DNA of 18,234 nucleotides from Acidovorax sp. (GTDB taxonomy: Bacteria; Pseudomonadota; Gammaproteobacteria; Burkholderiales; Burkholderiaceae_C), in NCBI GenBank assembly GCA_011620245.1, contig WOZN01000024.1, forward strand, positions 1 to 18,234, read 5' to 3'. Below, in pieces: positions 9,201-16,273 of the stretch. Position 1 is the first letter of the stretch, and every line of letters starts with the position of its first letter. The notes beneath the pieces were generated by a model, which saw only the letters and a list, made by a program, of their open reading frames with translations, did no database searches and was not told the DNA's origin. The position numbers and the translations under genes are program-made.

Positions 9201-10658
9201 TCAAGTCCTCACAAAGATCACCCGCGGCAACGTGGCGCTGCGCTGCACACCGTCGGCGCCCGTCCAGCGCACGGTTTCCTGCATGTCTTCATCCACCACG
9301 GCCTGCGCCGCCACACTGGCCAGTTGCAGATAGACCACCAGCTCGCCCAGGCCCTGCTGCAGCGGGCGGGTTTGCAGCAGCTCACCCAGGCTGACCTGGG
9401 CGCGCGTTTGCAGCGCCTGGCGCACATGGGCGGCCAGCGCGGCCTTGTCCACGCGCACCTGCGTGAAGAGCGCGGTGGCATCACCCGCGGCATCGCCCGC
9501 CTGCACCGGGGCTTCGCTCAACGCCATGGGGGCTGCGGGGCGAAACAGCGGACGCTCCATGGCCAACTGCACGCTGGGATGCAGGGCGTCCACGGCAAAC
9601 ACCTCGCCGGGTGGCGGGGCATCGCGCAGCGCCACGGCCCGTGCTTCGATACCGTGCAGCAGGTCCATGATGCGGCGGTTTTCCAGCCAGGCCTGGTCGT
9701 CAAGAAAACGGCGCAACTGCTGCGACAGCTGGGCCACTGTGCGCTGGGCGTGCTCACCGGCCTCCAGCCAGTCATAGTGCACGCGGCGCAGCCGGGTGTC
9801 GGGCTCCAGTTGCGCCACCGGCGGCAGTGCCAGCACCTGGTCGAGCAGCGCACTCAACTCTTCCTGACGCGACTGGGACATGAGGAATTCCCAGAATGCG
9901 CGAAAGCTCCTGCCCTGGTCGGACTCGGCAATCGCATCGCGCTCGCCCAGAATTTCGCGCAGCAGCATGCCGCGCCCCTGCGTTTCGCCGCCATCCCACA
10001 ATGCGATGCGTTCACGCACCTTGCGATCGAGCAGCCTGAAGTTGTGCTCCACCTCGCGGAAATCAGACAGCAGATCGCGCGCCAGGCCGGTGAACTGCTG
10101 AAACCGGTCTCTGAGCGCGGTGTCGCCCAGCAAGGGCATGTTGCCGCCCAGCACCAGGGCAATTTCGGCGTCGATGGCATCGCGCCGCTTGTGCAGCTCG
10201 GCAATACGGGTTTCGGGATTGGTGTCGCTGCCTTCGCTCATCTGCTGCAACAGCGCAAACAGGGTCAACAGGCGCGATTCGGTGCCGACAAAGCTGCGCT
10301 GAATCAGGCCGGACAACCAGGTCAGGGCCCGCTCGGTGGCCGGTGTCAGGTCAAAATGCGGCTCATCCGCGCCCTGGGGGTAAAACTTGCGCAGCCAGCC
10401 TTTGTCGTGGGCCGCCCAGTCGTTCAGGTATTCCAGCGCCGGCCGGGGAAAGGCCTTGTCACCCAGCCGCTCGCGCAGATCAAACAGGCTGTCATTGAGC
10501 GCTTCGACCAGGTCTGGCTGCGCTATCGAGCGCACATTGGGCGCAATGAACACACGGTGCAGAAAACTGGCGACCAACGGCGCATGCTCGGCCACCAGCA
10601 ACCGCCAGGCGGGGTGCTGGCGGCGCAGTTGATCGAGCGCGGTGTAGTCCAGGTCCAT
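9201..10658 (-). CDS. jetA: Wadjet type I kleisin-like subunit JetA (DUF3375, MukF/MksF-like)
   Basis: The product has 485 residues, the usual DUF3375 length. JetA is the kleisin that bridges the JetC heads and recruits JetB. The N terminus MDLDYTALDQLRRQHPAWRL is typical of DUF3375. Further marks are FLHRVFI, RLGDKAFPRPALEYLNDWA, LRKFYPQGADEPHFDLTPAT and the helical RIAELHKRRDAIDAEI, followed by a C-terminal winged-helix-like region rich in aliphatic residues. I start at ATG 10658, preceded by an AAGGGA-type Shine-Dalgarno. The frame is open upstream to 10772, but those 38 residues run into the end of cobO and lie before the conserved family start. This is the first gene of the defence block and follows the only long gap in the window. 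Identification is by pattern recognition plus context. Confidence 0.92.
   Translation of the reverse strand: MDLDYTALDQLRRQHPAWRLLVAEHAPLVASFLHRVFIAPNVRSIAQPDLVEALNDSLFDLRERLGDKAFPRPALEYLNDWAAHDKGWLRKFYPQGADEPHFDLTPATERALTWLSGLIQRSFVGTESRLLTLFALLQQMSEGSDTNPETRIAELHKRRDAIDAEIALVLGGNMPLLGDTALRDRFQQFTGLARDLLSDFREVEHNFRLLDRKVRERIALWDGGETQGRGMLLREILGERDAIAESDQGRSFRAFWEFLMSQSRQEELSALLDQVLALPPVAQLEPDTRLRRVHYDWLEAGEHAQRTVAQLSQQLRRFLDDQAWLENRRIMDLLHGIEARAVALRDAPPPGEVFAVDALHPSVQLAMERPLFRPAAPMALSEAPVQAGDAAGDATALFTQVRVDKAALAAHVRQALQTRAQVSLGELLQTRPLQQGLGELVVYLQLASVAAQAVVDEDMQETVRWTGADGVQRSATLPRVIFVRT
9206..9210 (-). promoter_or_regulatory. Ribosome binding site of jetB
   Basis: The minus strand reads GAGGA, seven bases before ATG 9198. 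It lies inside the last jetA codons and decides between ATG 9198 and the in-frame TTG 9204. Confidence 0.6.
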
Positions 10659-10761
10659 GCAATCGTCCCTTCTCCGGCGGGCTACCGGCTGTGGCGGCCG
10701 CCAACAGGCAGGCAGCGCCGCGCTGCATTGTGAGCGATGGACAAGCGCCCGGCGTGGGCCA
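10659..10761 (-). other. Intergenic region between cobO and jetA (103 bp), candidate promoter or processing site
   Basis: This is the only non-coding gap above 25 bp between genes of the window. It contains an inverted repeat with 6-bp arms GCAGCG (10712-10717) and CGCTGC (10721-10726) around a 3-base loop, and a GGCGGCCGCC palindrome at 10693-10702. No T-run follows the hairpin on the minus strand, so it does not look like a standard intrinsic terminator. The minus strand has a TTGTCC-like hexamer near 10733-10738 (rev. cgc-TTGTCC), but I see no convincing minus-10 partner. The gap ends with the jetA Shine-Dalgarno (AAGGGA). It may hold a jet promoter, but the sequence alone does not establish one. 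Confidence 0.4.
10712..10726. repeat. Short GC-rich inverted repeat upstream of jetA
   Basis: The arms gcagcg and cgctgc are separated by ccg and form a perfect six-pair stem. It could be an operator, an mRNA hairpin or chance in GC-rich DNA. The absence of a trailing U-tract argues against an intrinsic terminator. Confidence 0.35.
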
Positions 10762-11418
10762 TCAGTCTTCAATGCCGCGCTGCGCGGGCACGCCCGCCTT
10801 GAACGCGTGCTTGACCAGTTGCATCTCGGTCACGGTGTCGGCCAGTTCGATGATCTCGGGGGGGCAGCGGCGGCCGGTGAGCACCACATGCACATCGCGG
10901 GGCCGCTCGCGCAGGGTTTGCAGCACACCTTCGAGCGGCAGCCAGCCGTAGATCAGCGGGTAGGTGATCTCGTCGAGCACCACCATGAAGTATTGACCCG
11001 ACAGGATGGCGGCGCGCGCCTTCTCCCAGCCATCGCGCGCGAGCTGCGCGGAATGCTCCAGGTCCTGGCTCTTCCAGCTGAAGCCGTCGCCCAGCCCTTC
11101 GATCATGGGCCCCCACGGTTGCTCACTGCGTGTAGCGCCCTGCCCCCCAGGGGGGCCGCCGTCCGCCTTGGGGCAGCCCGGCGCCGTCCGAAATGCCTCT
11201 AACTGATCGAAAGCGCGGTGTTCGCCAAAGCGGGCCGTGGGCACCTTCATGAACTGGAAAATCTTCACGGCCTTGCCGCGGCCATGGGCGCGCAGCGCCA
11301 GGCCAAAGGCCGCGGTGCTTTTGCCCTTGCCGTCGCCGGTGTTGACGATGACCAGGCCGCGGCGCTCGCCCTCGGGTTTTTCGTAACGCTTTTCGGTAGG
11401 TGCGTCTTCAATCTGCAT
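10762..11418 (-). CDS. cobO: Cob(I)yrinic acid a,c-diamide adenosyltransferase (CobO/BtuR type)
   Basis: The product has 218 residues and transfers the adenosyl group of ATP to cob(I)alamin and other corrinoids. It carries the CobA/CobO/BtuR P-loop [11 protein letters not shown] at about residues 25-35, [24 protein letters not shown], the [13 protein letters not shown] block and [22 protein letters not shown]. It ends with the family-typical [13 protein letters not shown]. Residues from about 77 to 104 (rich in Gly, Pro, Ala) have no counterpart in the families I know; removing them gives about 190 residues, near the usual 195-205. The catalytic motifs lie outside this insert, so the enzyme may still work. 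The start ATG 11418 is four bases after the btuD stop. The first jet gene follows 103 bp downstream. Confidence 0.94.
   Translation of the reverse strand: MQIEDAPTEKRYEKPEGERRGLVIVNTGDGKGKSTAAFGLALRAHGRGKAVKIFQFMKVPTARFGEHRAFDQLEAFRTAPGCPKADGGPPGGQGATRSEQPWGPMIEGLGDGFSWKSQDLEHSAQLARDGWEKARAAILSGQYFMVVLDEITYPLIYGWLPLEGVLQTLRERPRDVHVVLTGRRCPPEIIELADTVTEMQLVKHAFKAGVPAQRGIED
11107..11190. repeat. In-frame insertion in cobO containing a GC-rich palindrome
   Basis: This segment of about 84 bp (28 codons) interrupts the normal CobO alignment between the EHRAFDQLE and [10 protein letters not shown] blocks. Its core is a near-perfect hairpin, GCCCCCC (11142-11148) and GGGGGGC (11150-11156) around a single A. 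Similar C-run/G-run repeats are, as I recall, common between genes in Comamonadaceae. The boundaries are approximate to a few codons. No clear target-site duplication was seen. Confidence 0.6.
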
Positions 11419-11422
11419 GGAA

Positions 11423-12241
11423 TCAATCTTTCAACATGAAATGAGGGGAAACGTCAGGTGCCTGCAGGCGCGGCAGCGCCATCCACATGCCCTCCAGCGG
11501 CCGCACATAAATGCGGTGGTCAAACACCTGCTCCAGCGCGGCATGCGTGGCGGGTGCATTGCAGGCGCCATGGTGCAGCACCCGGCCCGCCGCCATCACC
11601 ACCATGTCGTCGGCCTGCAGCGCAAACGACAACTCATGCAGCACGCTGACCACGGTCTTGCCCTGCGCCACCAGGGCGCGCACCAGCAGCAGCCAGTCGG
11701 CCTGGTGGGGCGGATCGAGGTTGGCCAGGGGCTCGTCCATCAGCAGCACCTGCGCCTGCACGGCCAGCAGCCGGGCCAGCAGCACGCGCTGGCGCTCGCC
11801 GCCCGAAAGCTGGCCCAGGGCCCGGTAGCGCCAGTCCCAGGCCTGGGTGGCGCGCAAGGCCTGCTCTACCGCTGCGTGGTCTGCCGCGCTGGGCGCCGAC
11901 AGCCAGGGCTGGTGCGGCAGGCGGCCCAGCATGGCAACGTCGTACACCGTGAGGTCATCAGCGGCCACCTCGTTCTGGCCCAGCCAGGCGAGTTGCCGGG
12001 CACGTTCGCGCGCCGGGATCTGCATGAGCGGCCGCCCCAGCAGGTGCACGCTGCCGTGGCAGGGCATGAGCCCCGCCAGCGCGCGCAGCAGGGTGGACTT
12101 GCCCGCACCGTTGGGCCCCACGATGCTCGTCCAGCGGCCCGCCGCCAGGTGCAGCGTGATGCCGTGCAATATCAAGGATTTTCCGATGCTGACGCAGACT
12201 CCATCAGCGCTGATAGCTATGTTTTCAGGAGCATTTGCCAT
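11423..12241 (-). CDS. btuD: Vitamin B12 ABC transporter ATP-binding protein
   Basis: This 272-residue cytoplasmic ATPase powers corrinoid import through BtuC. Walker [12 protein letters not shown] is at about residues 42-52, with a Q-loop-like WLGQNEVA, signature [15 protein letters not shown], Walker [13 protein letters not shown] and H-loop VLHE. It resembles the FecE/BtuD/HmuV class. The start ATG 12241 directly follows the btuC stop (TAAATG). Residues 5-25 are encoded by a copy of the dispersed palindromic repeat. Vitamin B12 rather than siderophore specificity is inferred from the surrounding cobalamin genes and the adjacent btuC and btuF. Confidence 0.93.
   Translation of the reverse strand: MANAPENIAISADGVCVSIGKSLILHGITLHLAAGRWTSIVGPNGAGKSTLLRALAGLMPCHGSVHLLGRPLMQIPARERARQLAWLGQNEVAADDLTVYDVAMLGRLPHQPWLSAPSAADHAAVEQALRATQAWDWRYRALGQLSGGERQRVLLARLLAVQAQVLLMDEPLANLDPPHQADWLLLVRALVAQGKTVVSVLHELSFALQADDMVVMAAGRVLHHGACNAPATHAALEQVFDHRIYVRPLEGMWMALPRLQAPDVSPHFMLKD
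12169..12229. repeat. Dispersed palindromic repeat, copy 3, in frame at the btuD 5' end
   Basis: The minus strand reads AAAACATAGCT at 12225-12215, an exact 11-mer match to the plus strand of copy 2 (14498-14508). A perfect 12-bp palindrome, ATCAGCGCTGAT, lies at 12203-12214. The stretch encodes btuD residues 5-25 at the beginning of the ABC domain. Similarity to the other copies is clear in the first half and weak in the second half, so this copy is less certain. Confidence 0.5.
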
Positions 12242-13348
12242 TTACAGCAGCCCTCCCGGCCCCGTGCGCCGGCGCATCAGCCACAGCAGATAGCCGCCAC
12301 CCAGCACGGCGGTGAGCACGCCCACCGGCAACTCCTGCGGGGCAATGAGCCCGCGCGCGAGCAGGTCGGCCGCAGCCAGCAGCACCGCGCCCATCAGGCT
12401 GGCCAGCCCCATGAGGCGACCATGCGGCACCTTGACCACCGCGCGCACCAGGTGCGGCGCAGCCAGCCCCACAAAGGCAATCAGCCCCGTCTGCGCCACC
12501 GCCGTGCCGGTGGCCAGCGCCAGCACCGCCACCAATGCGGCGCGCAGCGGCGCCAGCGGCAGGCCCAGGCTGTGCGCGGTGGACTCGCCCAGCGCCAGGC
12601 CATCGAGCACGCGCGACAGTGCCCAGGCTGCGACGAGGCACAGCACCCACACCCCCGCCATCAGCAGGCAGGATGTCCAGCCCACGAAACCGGTGGAGCC
12701 CAGCAAGAATGCCTGCATGGCCTGCAACGAATCGGGCGACAGCAGCAAGATGAGCGAGGTGAATGCCCCCAGCACCACCCCCACGATCACGCCCGCCAGC
12801 AGCAGGCGCAGCGTGTGCTGCACGCCGCGCGCCAGCGCCAGCGTGAGCAGCACCGCCAGCAGGGCACCGGCAAAAGCGGCGCCGGTGAGGCCCAGGCGCA
12901 CGAGCCAGTGGCTTGAAAACACCGACACGGCCGCCAACGCGGGTGCGCCCCCCGCCATGCCCGCACCGCCGCCCATCAGCGCCAGCGCCAGGGCCACGCC
13001 CAGCGAGGCGCCCGAGGCACTGCCCAGCAGATACGGATCGGCCAGCGGGTTGCGAAACAGCCCCTGCGCCACAGCGCCCGCCAGGCCCAGCAAGGCCCCG
13101 GCACACCAGGCGCCCAGCGTGCGCGGCAGGCGGATGTCCCACACGATCTGCCAGGCCATGGCGCGGGACGCGGGCCCGGTGCTGTCGTCGAACAGCGCGG
13201 GCCACAGGTTCTCCAGCCCCACGCTGCCCACGCCGGTGCCCAGCGGCACCAGCAGCACGCTGGCGAACACCAGTGCCAGCCCCAGCCAGCGCCCGCGCTG
13301 TGCGGTCGATGAGCGCTGCAGTCCGGGCTGCGCTGCGGGCAGGCTCAT
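12242..13348 (-). CDS. btuC: Vitamin B12 ABC transporter permease (FecCD family)
   Basis: This 368-residue inner-membrane permease has many hydrophobic segments, consistent with the ten-helix FecCD/BtuC fold. Family marks are RLPRTLGAWCAGALLGLAGA, QGLFRNPLADPYLLGSASGA, LLLAGVIVGVVLGAFTSLI, GLIAFVGLAAPHLVR and the C-terminal ELPVGVLTAVLGGGYLLWL. The loop carrying GLAAPHLVR and nearby residues is the usual contact to BtuD. The start ATG 13348 overlaps the btuF stop by ATGA. The open frame extends upstream to 14272 across btuF, but that part does not resemble a permease. It works with btuD and btuF, which flank it. Confidence 0.94.
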   Translation of the reverse strand: MSLPAAQPGLQRSSTAQRGRWLGLALVFASVLLVPLGTGVGSVGLENLWPALFDDSTGPASRAMAWQIVWDIRLPRTLGAWCAGALLGLAGAVAQGLFRNPLADPYLLGSASGASLGVALALALMGGGAGMAGGAPALAAVSVFSSHWLVRLGLTGAAFAGALLAVLLTLALARGVQHTLRLLLAGVIVGVVLGAFTSLILLLSPDSLQAMQAFLLGSTGFVGWTSCLLMAGVWVLCLVAAWALSRVLDGLALGESTAHSLGLPLAPLRAALVAVLALATGTAVAQTGLIAFVGLAAPHLVRAVVKVPHGRLMGLASLMGAVLLAAADLLARGLIAPQELPVGVLTAVLGGGYLLWLMRRRTGPGGLL

Positions 13349-14301
13349 GGGCGCCTCACGGGCATCGGCGCGATGCTTGCCGCGCCGGCCTTGGCAGCAG
13401 GCACTGCCTTGCTGGCCAGGCAGCGGGCCATGAGGCGCGCGCCCTCGGCCATGCGCGGGCCGGGCCGCACCAGCACGTCGGACTCTTCGGGCGAGAAAAC
13501 GCACAGCCGCTGCTCGCGCAGCGCGCGCAGGCGGCCCCAGCCGGGGCGCTCGGCCAGGCCCTCCGCGCTGCGCGCCCCGACCATGATCAGGTCGGGATCG
13601 GCCCGCACCACATATTCGGGGTTGAGCTTGGGGAAAGGCCCCAGCGATGCCGGCAGGATGTTGCGCGCGCCCAGGCGCGTGAGCGTTTCGCCAATGAACG
13701 ACGAGGTGCCTGCGCCATAAGGCCCGCGGTTCACCTCGAAATACACGCGCGCACCCCGTGCAGCGGGCGGCACCGACTGTGCTGCCGCCTCGACCGCGGC
13801 GTCGATATGGCGCCACACGCGCTGCGCGTCGGGCACGGCCAGCAACTGGCCGATCTTGCCCATCACGCGCTGCACGTCGGCGTGGGTTTTGGGTTCCAGC
13901 GCCACCACCGCCACGCCCAGCGATTCGAGCCGGGCCGACGCGCGTGACGAGGTCGCCATGAGCACCACATCGGGGCGCAGCGCCACGATGGCTTCGATGT
14001 CGGGATCCAGCCCGCCGCCCACCTGGGGCAGCCGCCTGATGGCCTCGGGCCAGTTGGAGTAGCGGTCCACCCCCACCACGCGGTGGCATTGGTCCAGCGC
14101 GCAAATGGTTTCGGTGAGCGAGGGCAGCAGGCTCACGATGCGCTGGGGTGGCCGCGGCAGCGTGACGGTGCGGCCGCGGTCGTCGGTGACCTGGATGGCC
14201 GGGTCTGATGTCTGCGCCTGTGCCAGCCCGGCCATGAGCAGGCCCAGCGCAACAAGAATCGCAATCACCCACAGGATGCGGCGCACGGGGGTCGGTTTCA
14301 T
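13345..14301 (-). CDS. btuF: Periplasmic corrinoid-binding protein of the B12 ABC transporter
   Basis: The product has 318 residues with an N-terminal signal peptide: basic MKPTPVRR, a hydrophobic core ILWVIAILVALGLLMAGL, and probable cleavage after AQA near residue 30. The mature part is a class III (helical backbone) substrate-binding protein: PQRIVSLLPSLTETICAL, VVGVDRYSNWPEAI, PQVGGGLDPDIEAIVALRPD and GARNILPASLGPFPKLNPE. It delivers corrinoid from BtuB to BtuC. I chose ATG 14301, which overlaps the cobU stop by ATGA and gives a normal signal peptide. The open frame upstream to 14361 adds 20 residues that would spoil it. Substrate assignment relies partly on neighbours. Confidence 0.92.
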   Translation of the reverse strand: MKPTPVRRILWVIAILVALGLLMAGLAQAQTSDPAIQVTDDRGRTVTLPRPPQRIVSLLPSLTETICALDQCHRVVGVDRYSNWPEAIRRLPQVGGGLDPDIEAIVALRPDVVLMATSSRASARLESLGVAVVALEPKTHADVQRVMGKIGQLLAVPDAQRVWRHIDAAVEAAAQSVPPAARGARVYFEVNRGPYGAGTSSFIGETLTRLGARNILPASLGPFPKLNPEYVVRADPDLIMVGARSAEGLAERPGWGRLRALREQRLCVFSPEESDVLVRPGPRMAEGARLMARCLASKAVPAAKAGAASIAPMPVRRP

Positions 14302-14885
14302 GAACGGGGTTCTTTCAAGGTGAGTGGGACGCCAGCCGCCATCAGGGTGACACGCGGGCACAACTGCGCCACCTGCTGGTTGAGGGTGCCCAGGGCATCG
14401 ACAAAGGCGCGCACTTCGCGCCCCATCGGGATGACCCCCAGGCCGATTTCGTTGCCCACCAGAACAACGGGCCCGGGGGACTGCCGAATCGCTTCTAAAA
14501 ACATAGCTGCCTGCGCTTGCCAGTCATGCCTCAGAGCCCGTTTTTGCTCCAAATCCATGTCTTCCAACCCCATGGGCATCGTCCAGTGGGTGAGCCACAG
14601 CGTGAGGCAGTCCACCACCACCAGGGTCTGTGCCGTGCTGTTCTGCGCTACGGCAGCCGCCACGTCGTGCGGCTCTTCCAAGGTCTGCAGGCCCGGCACG
14701 CGCTCGGCGCGGTCGCGCCGGTGGCGCGCGATGCGTTCGCGCATTTCGCCGTCCCAGGCCTGGCCTGTGGCGATGAGCACCGCGCGGTGGTCACCCGCCT
14801 CTGCCAGCCAGTCGCGCGCCAGCAACTCGGCGCGGCGCGACTTGCCGCTTTTCTGGCCGCCCAGGATGAGTTCGGTGGTGATCAT
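14298..14885 (-). CDS. cobU: Adenosylcobinamide kinase / adenosylcobinamide-phosphate guanylyltransferase
   Basis: The product has 195 residues against a typical 170-190. This bifunctional enzyme phosphorylates adenosylcobinamide and adds GMP to give adenosylcobinamide-GDP. The P-loop GGQKSGKSRRAE is at about residues 9-20, IATGQAWDGEM follows, and His55 in RIARHRRDR sits where the guanylylated histidine of CobU is expected. DCLTLWLT and VLVGNEIGLGVIPM are typical of the family. Residues 111-132 are encoded by a copy of the dispersed repeat and lie in the variable stretch before SPGPVVLVGNE, which may explain the slight extra length. Start ATG 14885 overlaps the cobB stop by ATGA; the 3' end overlaps btuF the same way. 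Confidence 0.95.
   Translation of the reverse strand: MITTELILGGQKSGKSRRAELLARDWLAEAGDHRAVLIATGQAWDGEMRERIARHRRDRAERVPGLQTLEEPHDVAAAVAQNSTAQTLVVVDCLTLWLTHWTMPMGLEDMDLEQKRALRHDWQAQAAMFLEAIRQSPGPVVLVGNEIGLGVIPMGREVRAFVDALGTLNQQVAQLCPRVTLMAAGVPLTLKEPRS
14492..14555. repeat. Dispersed palindromic repeat, copy 2, in frame inside cobU
   Basis: This AT-richer stretch of about 64 bp contains AAAACATAGCT at 14498-14508 (shared with copy 3) and ATAGCTGCC at 14503-14511 (shared with copy 1). It encodes cobU residues 111-132 without a frame break. By eye roughly 60 percent of positions agree with copy 1 over its whole length. Confidence 0.62.
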
Positions 14886-16273
14886 GCGTTTTCGCCACCC
14901 AGAAGATACGCGACCGCCTCGGGGCTGGACGGGAACCATGCGTGAAAGTAGCTGGCGTGGATGCTGCCCTGCTGGTACAGCGCTTCACCCGCATCCGGCG
15001 CCTGCGCTTCGCCCGGGCGGGACGTTCGGGCCACCACCGGGGCGCTGCTGTCGCTGGTCGAGTAATGAAACGTGTGGCCGCGCAGCATGCGCCCCGCCAC
15101 GGCCAGTTGCTGCGGCCCGAGCGCAGCCAAGCGCTTTTGCATGCTCACCCGGCCGGGCAGCAGCCCCCACAGTGCAGCCGTGCTGCCATCCGCCAGCGCG
15201 ATGGATTCGAACAGCGCCATCATGCCGCCGCACTCGGCCCACAGCGGTTTGCCTGCGGCCACATGGGCGCGCAGGCTGGCCTGCATGCCGGTGTTTGCGG
15301 CGATCTGCGCGGTGTGCAGCTCGGGGTAGCCACCGGGCAGCCACACCGCGTCGCAATCGGGCAACCCAGCATCCTGCAAGGGCGAGAAGAACGTCACCCG
15401 TGCACCCATCTGCTCCAGGCACTGCACATTGGCGGCGTAGATGAAGCAGAACGCCGCATCGCGCCCCACCGCCACCGTGCGGCCCGCCAGCAGGGGTGGC
15501 ACGGGCGCGGCCTGCACTGGTGCCGGAAAATCCACCGACAAGCGCTGCAGATCATCCCGCGTCATCTGGCCCAGGGGCGTGGCGGCCATTGCGTCGGCAG
15601 CGGCGTCCAGCCGCTCCAGGCTGTCGGCCAGTTCGTGCGCGGCCACCAGGCCCAAGTGACGTTCGGGCAGCAGCGCCGCACCGCCTTTGCCCGCACCAGG
15701 GACGGCGCCAGACTGCACACGCATCAGCGCCCCCATCCAGTCGTTGGCGTCATGCAGGCCAGCGCGCAGCATGTCGGCATGGCGTGCGCTGCCCACACGG
15801 TTGGCCAGCACCCCGGCCCACGGCAAGCCCGGGCGGTAGTGGCGCAGGCCAAATGCCAGCGCACCAAACGTGCCGGCCATGGCCGATGCATCCACCACCG
15901 CCAGCACCCGCACACCGAACTGCTGGGCCAGATCGGCGGCGCTGGGGTCGCCATCGAACAAACCCATAACACCTTCTATAAGGATGAGGTCGGCTTCCTG
16001 CGCCGCCGCATGCAGGCGCTGGGCGCAATCGGCCTGGCCGGTCATCCAGAGGTCCAGCTGGTGCACCGGCGCACCGCTGGCGATCTGGTGCCAGTGCGGG
16101 TCCAGAAAATCGGGCCCGCATTTGAGGACCCGCACGCGGCGGCCCTGGCGCGCATGCAGGCGCGCCAGGGCCGCCGTCACCGTGGTCTTGCCCTGGCCAG
16201 AGGCCGGGGCCGCAATCAGCAGCGCGGGGCAGCGGGCAGCGGCGGTGGCCGGCGGGGTTACTGCGGCGCCCAT
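14882..16273 (-). CDS. cobB: Cobyrinate a,c-diamide synthase (CobB/CbiA)
   Basis: The product has 463 residues, near the CbiA length of about 459. It amidates the a and c carboxylates of cobyrinate (or hydrogenobyrinate) using glutamine and ATP. The N-terminal P-loop APASGQGKTT is at about residues 22-31, then KCGPDFLDPHWH, LILIEGVMGLFDG and VVDASAMAGTFGAL. The C-terminal glutamine-amidotransferase domain has LPGGYPELHTAQIAAN and WAECGGMMALFE with the nucleophile Cys348. The start ATG 16273 lies 16 bases inside btuB. The stop overlaps cobU by ATGA. CobB and CbiA act in the aerobic and anaerobic pathways respectively; nothing in the window decides which operates, since ring-synthesis genes are absent. 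Confidence 0.95.
   Translation of the reverse strand: MGAAVTPPATAAARCPALLIAAPASGQGKTTVTAALARLHARQGRRVRVLKCGPDFLDPHWHQIASGAPVHQLDLWMTGQADCAQRLHAAAQEADLILIEGVMGLFDGDPSAADLAQQFGVRVLAVVDASAMAGTFGALAFGLRHYRPGLPWAGVLANRVGSARHADMLRAGLHDANDWMGALMRVQSGAVPGAGKGGAALLPERHLGLVAAHELADSLERLDAAADAMAATPLGQMTRDDLQRLSVDFPAPVQAAPVPPLLAGRTVAVGRDAAFCFIYAANVQCLEQMGARVTFFSPLQDAGLPDCDAVWLPGGYPELHTAQIAANTGMQASLRAHVAAGKPLWAECGGMMALFESIALADGSTAALWGLLPGRVSMQKRLAALGPQQLAVAGRMLRGHTFHYSTSDSSAPVVARTSRPGEAQAPDAGEALYQQGSIHASYFHAWFPSSPEAVAYLLGGENA

Noticed and set aside
5076..10658. Chromosome-segregation MukBEF or MksBEF operon instead of Wadjet
   Set aside because: The presence of jetD with a Toprim site directly behind the SMC gene, and the DUF3375/DUF4194 character of the first two proteins, point to type I Wadjet rather than a housekeeping condensin.
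3878..10761. Mobile-element boundaries, att sites or target duplications around the jet block
   Set aside because: I compared the cobO-jetA gap with the jetD-cbiB junction and saw no convincing direct or inverted repeat, integrase, transposase or tRNA.
10659..10772. N-terminal extension of jetA up to 10772
   Set aside because: It would overlap cobO, contains a basic, low-quality sequence, and precedes the typical DUF3375 N terminus that starts at ATG 10658 with a ribosome site.
12242..14272. A 676-residue reading frame suggesting a fusion upstream of btuC
   Set aside because: Only the last 368 residues resemble a permease. The first part is an off-frame reading of btuF, and a good ATG at 13348 overlaps the btuF stop.
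15955..16020. Possible fourth copy of the dispersed repeat inside cobB (AT-richer stretch with CTTCTATAAGGATGAG)
   Set aside because: Only a few bases agree with the other copies, and the encoded residues (LILIEGVMGLFDG) are the conserved family motif, so the sequence is explained by the protein.
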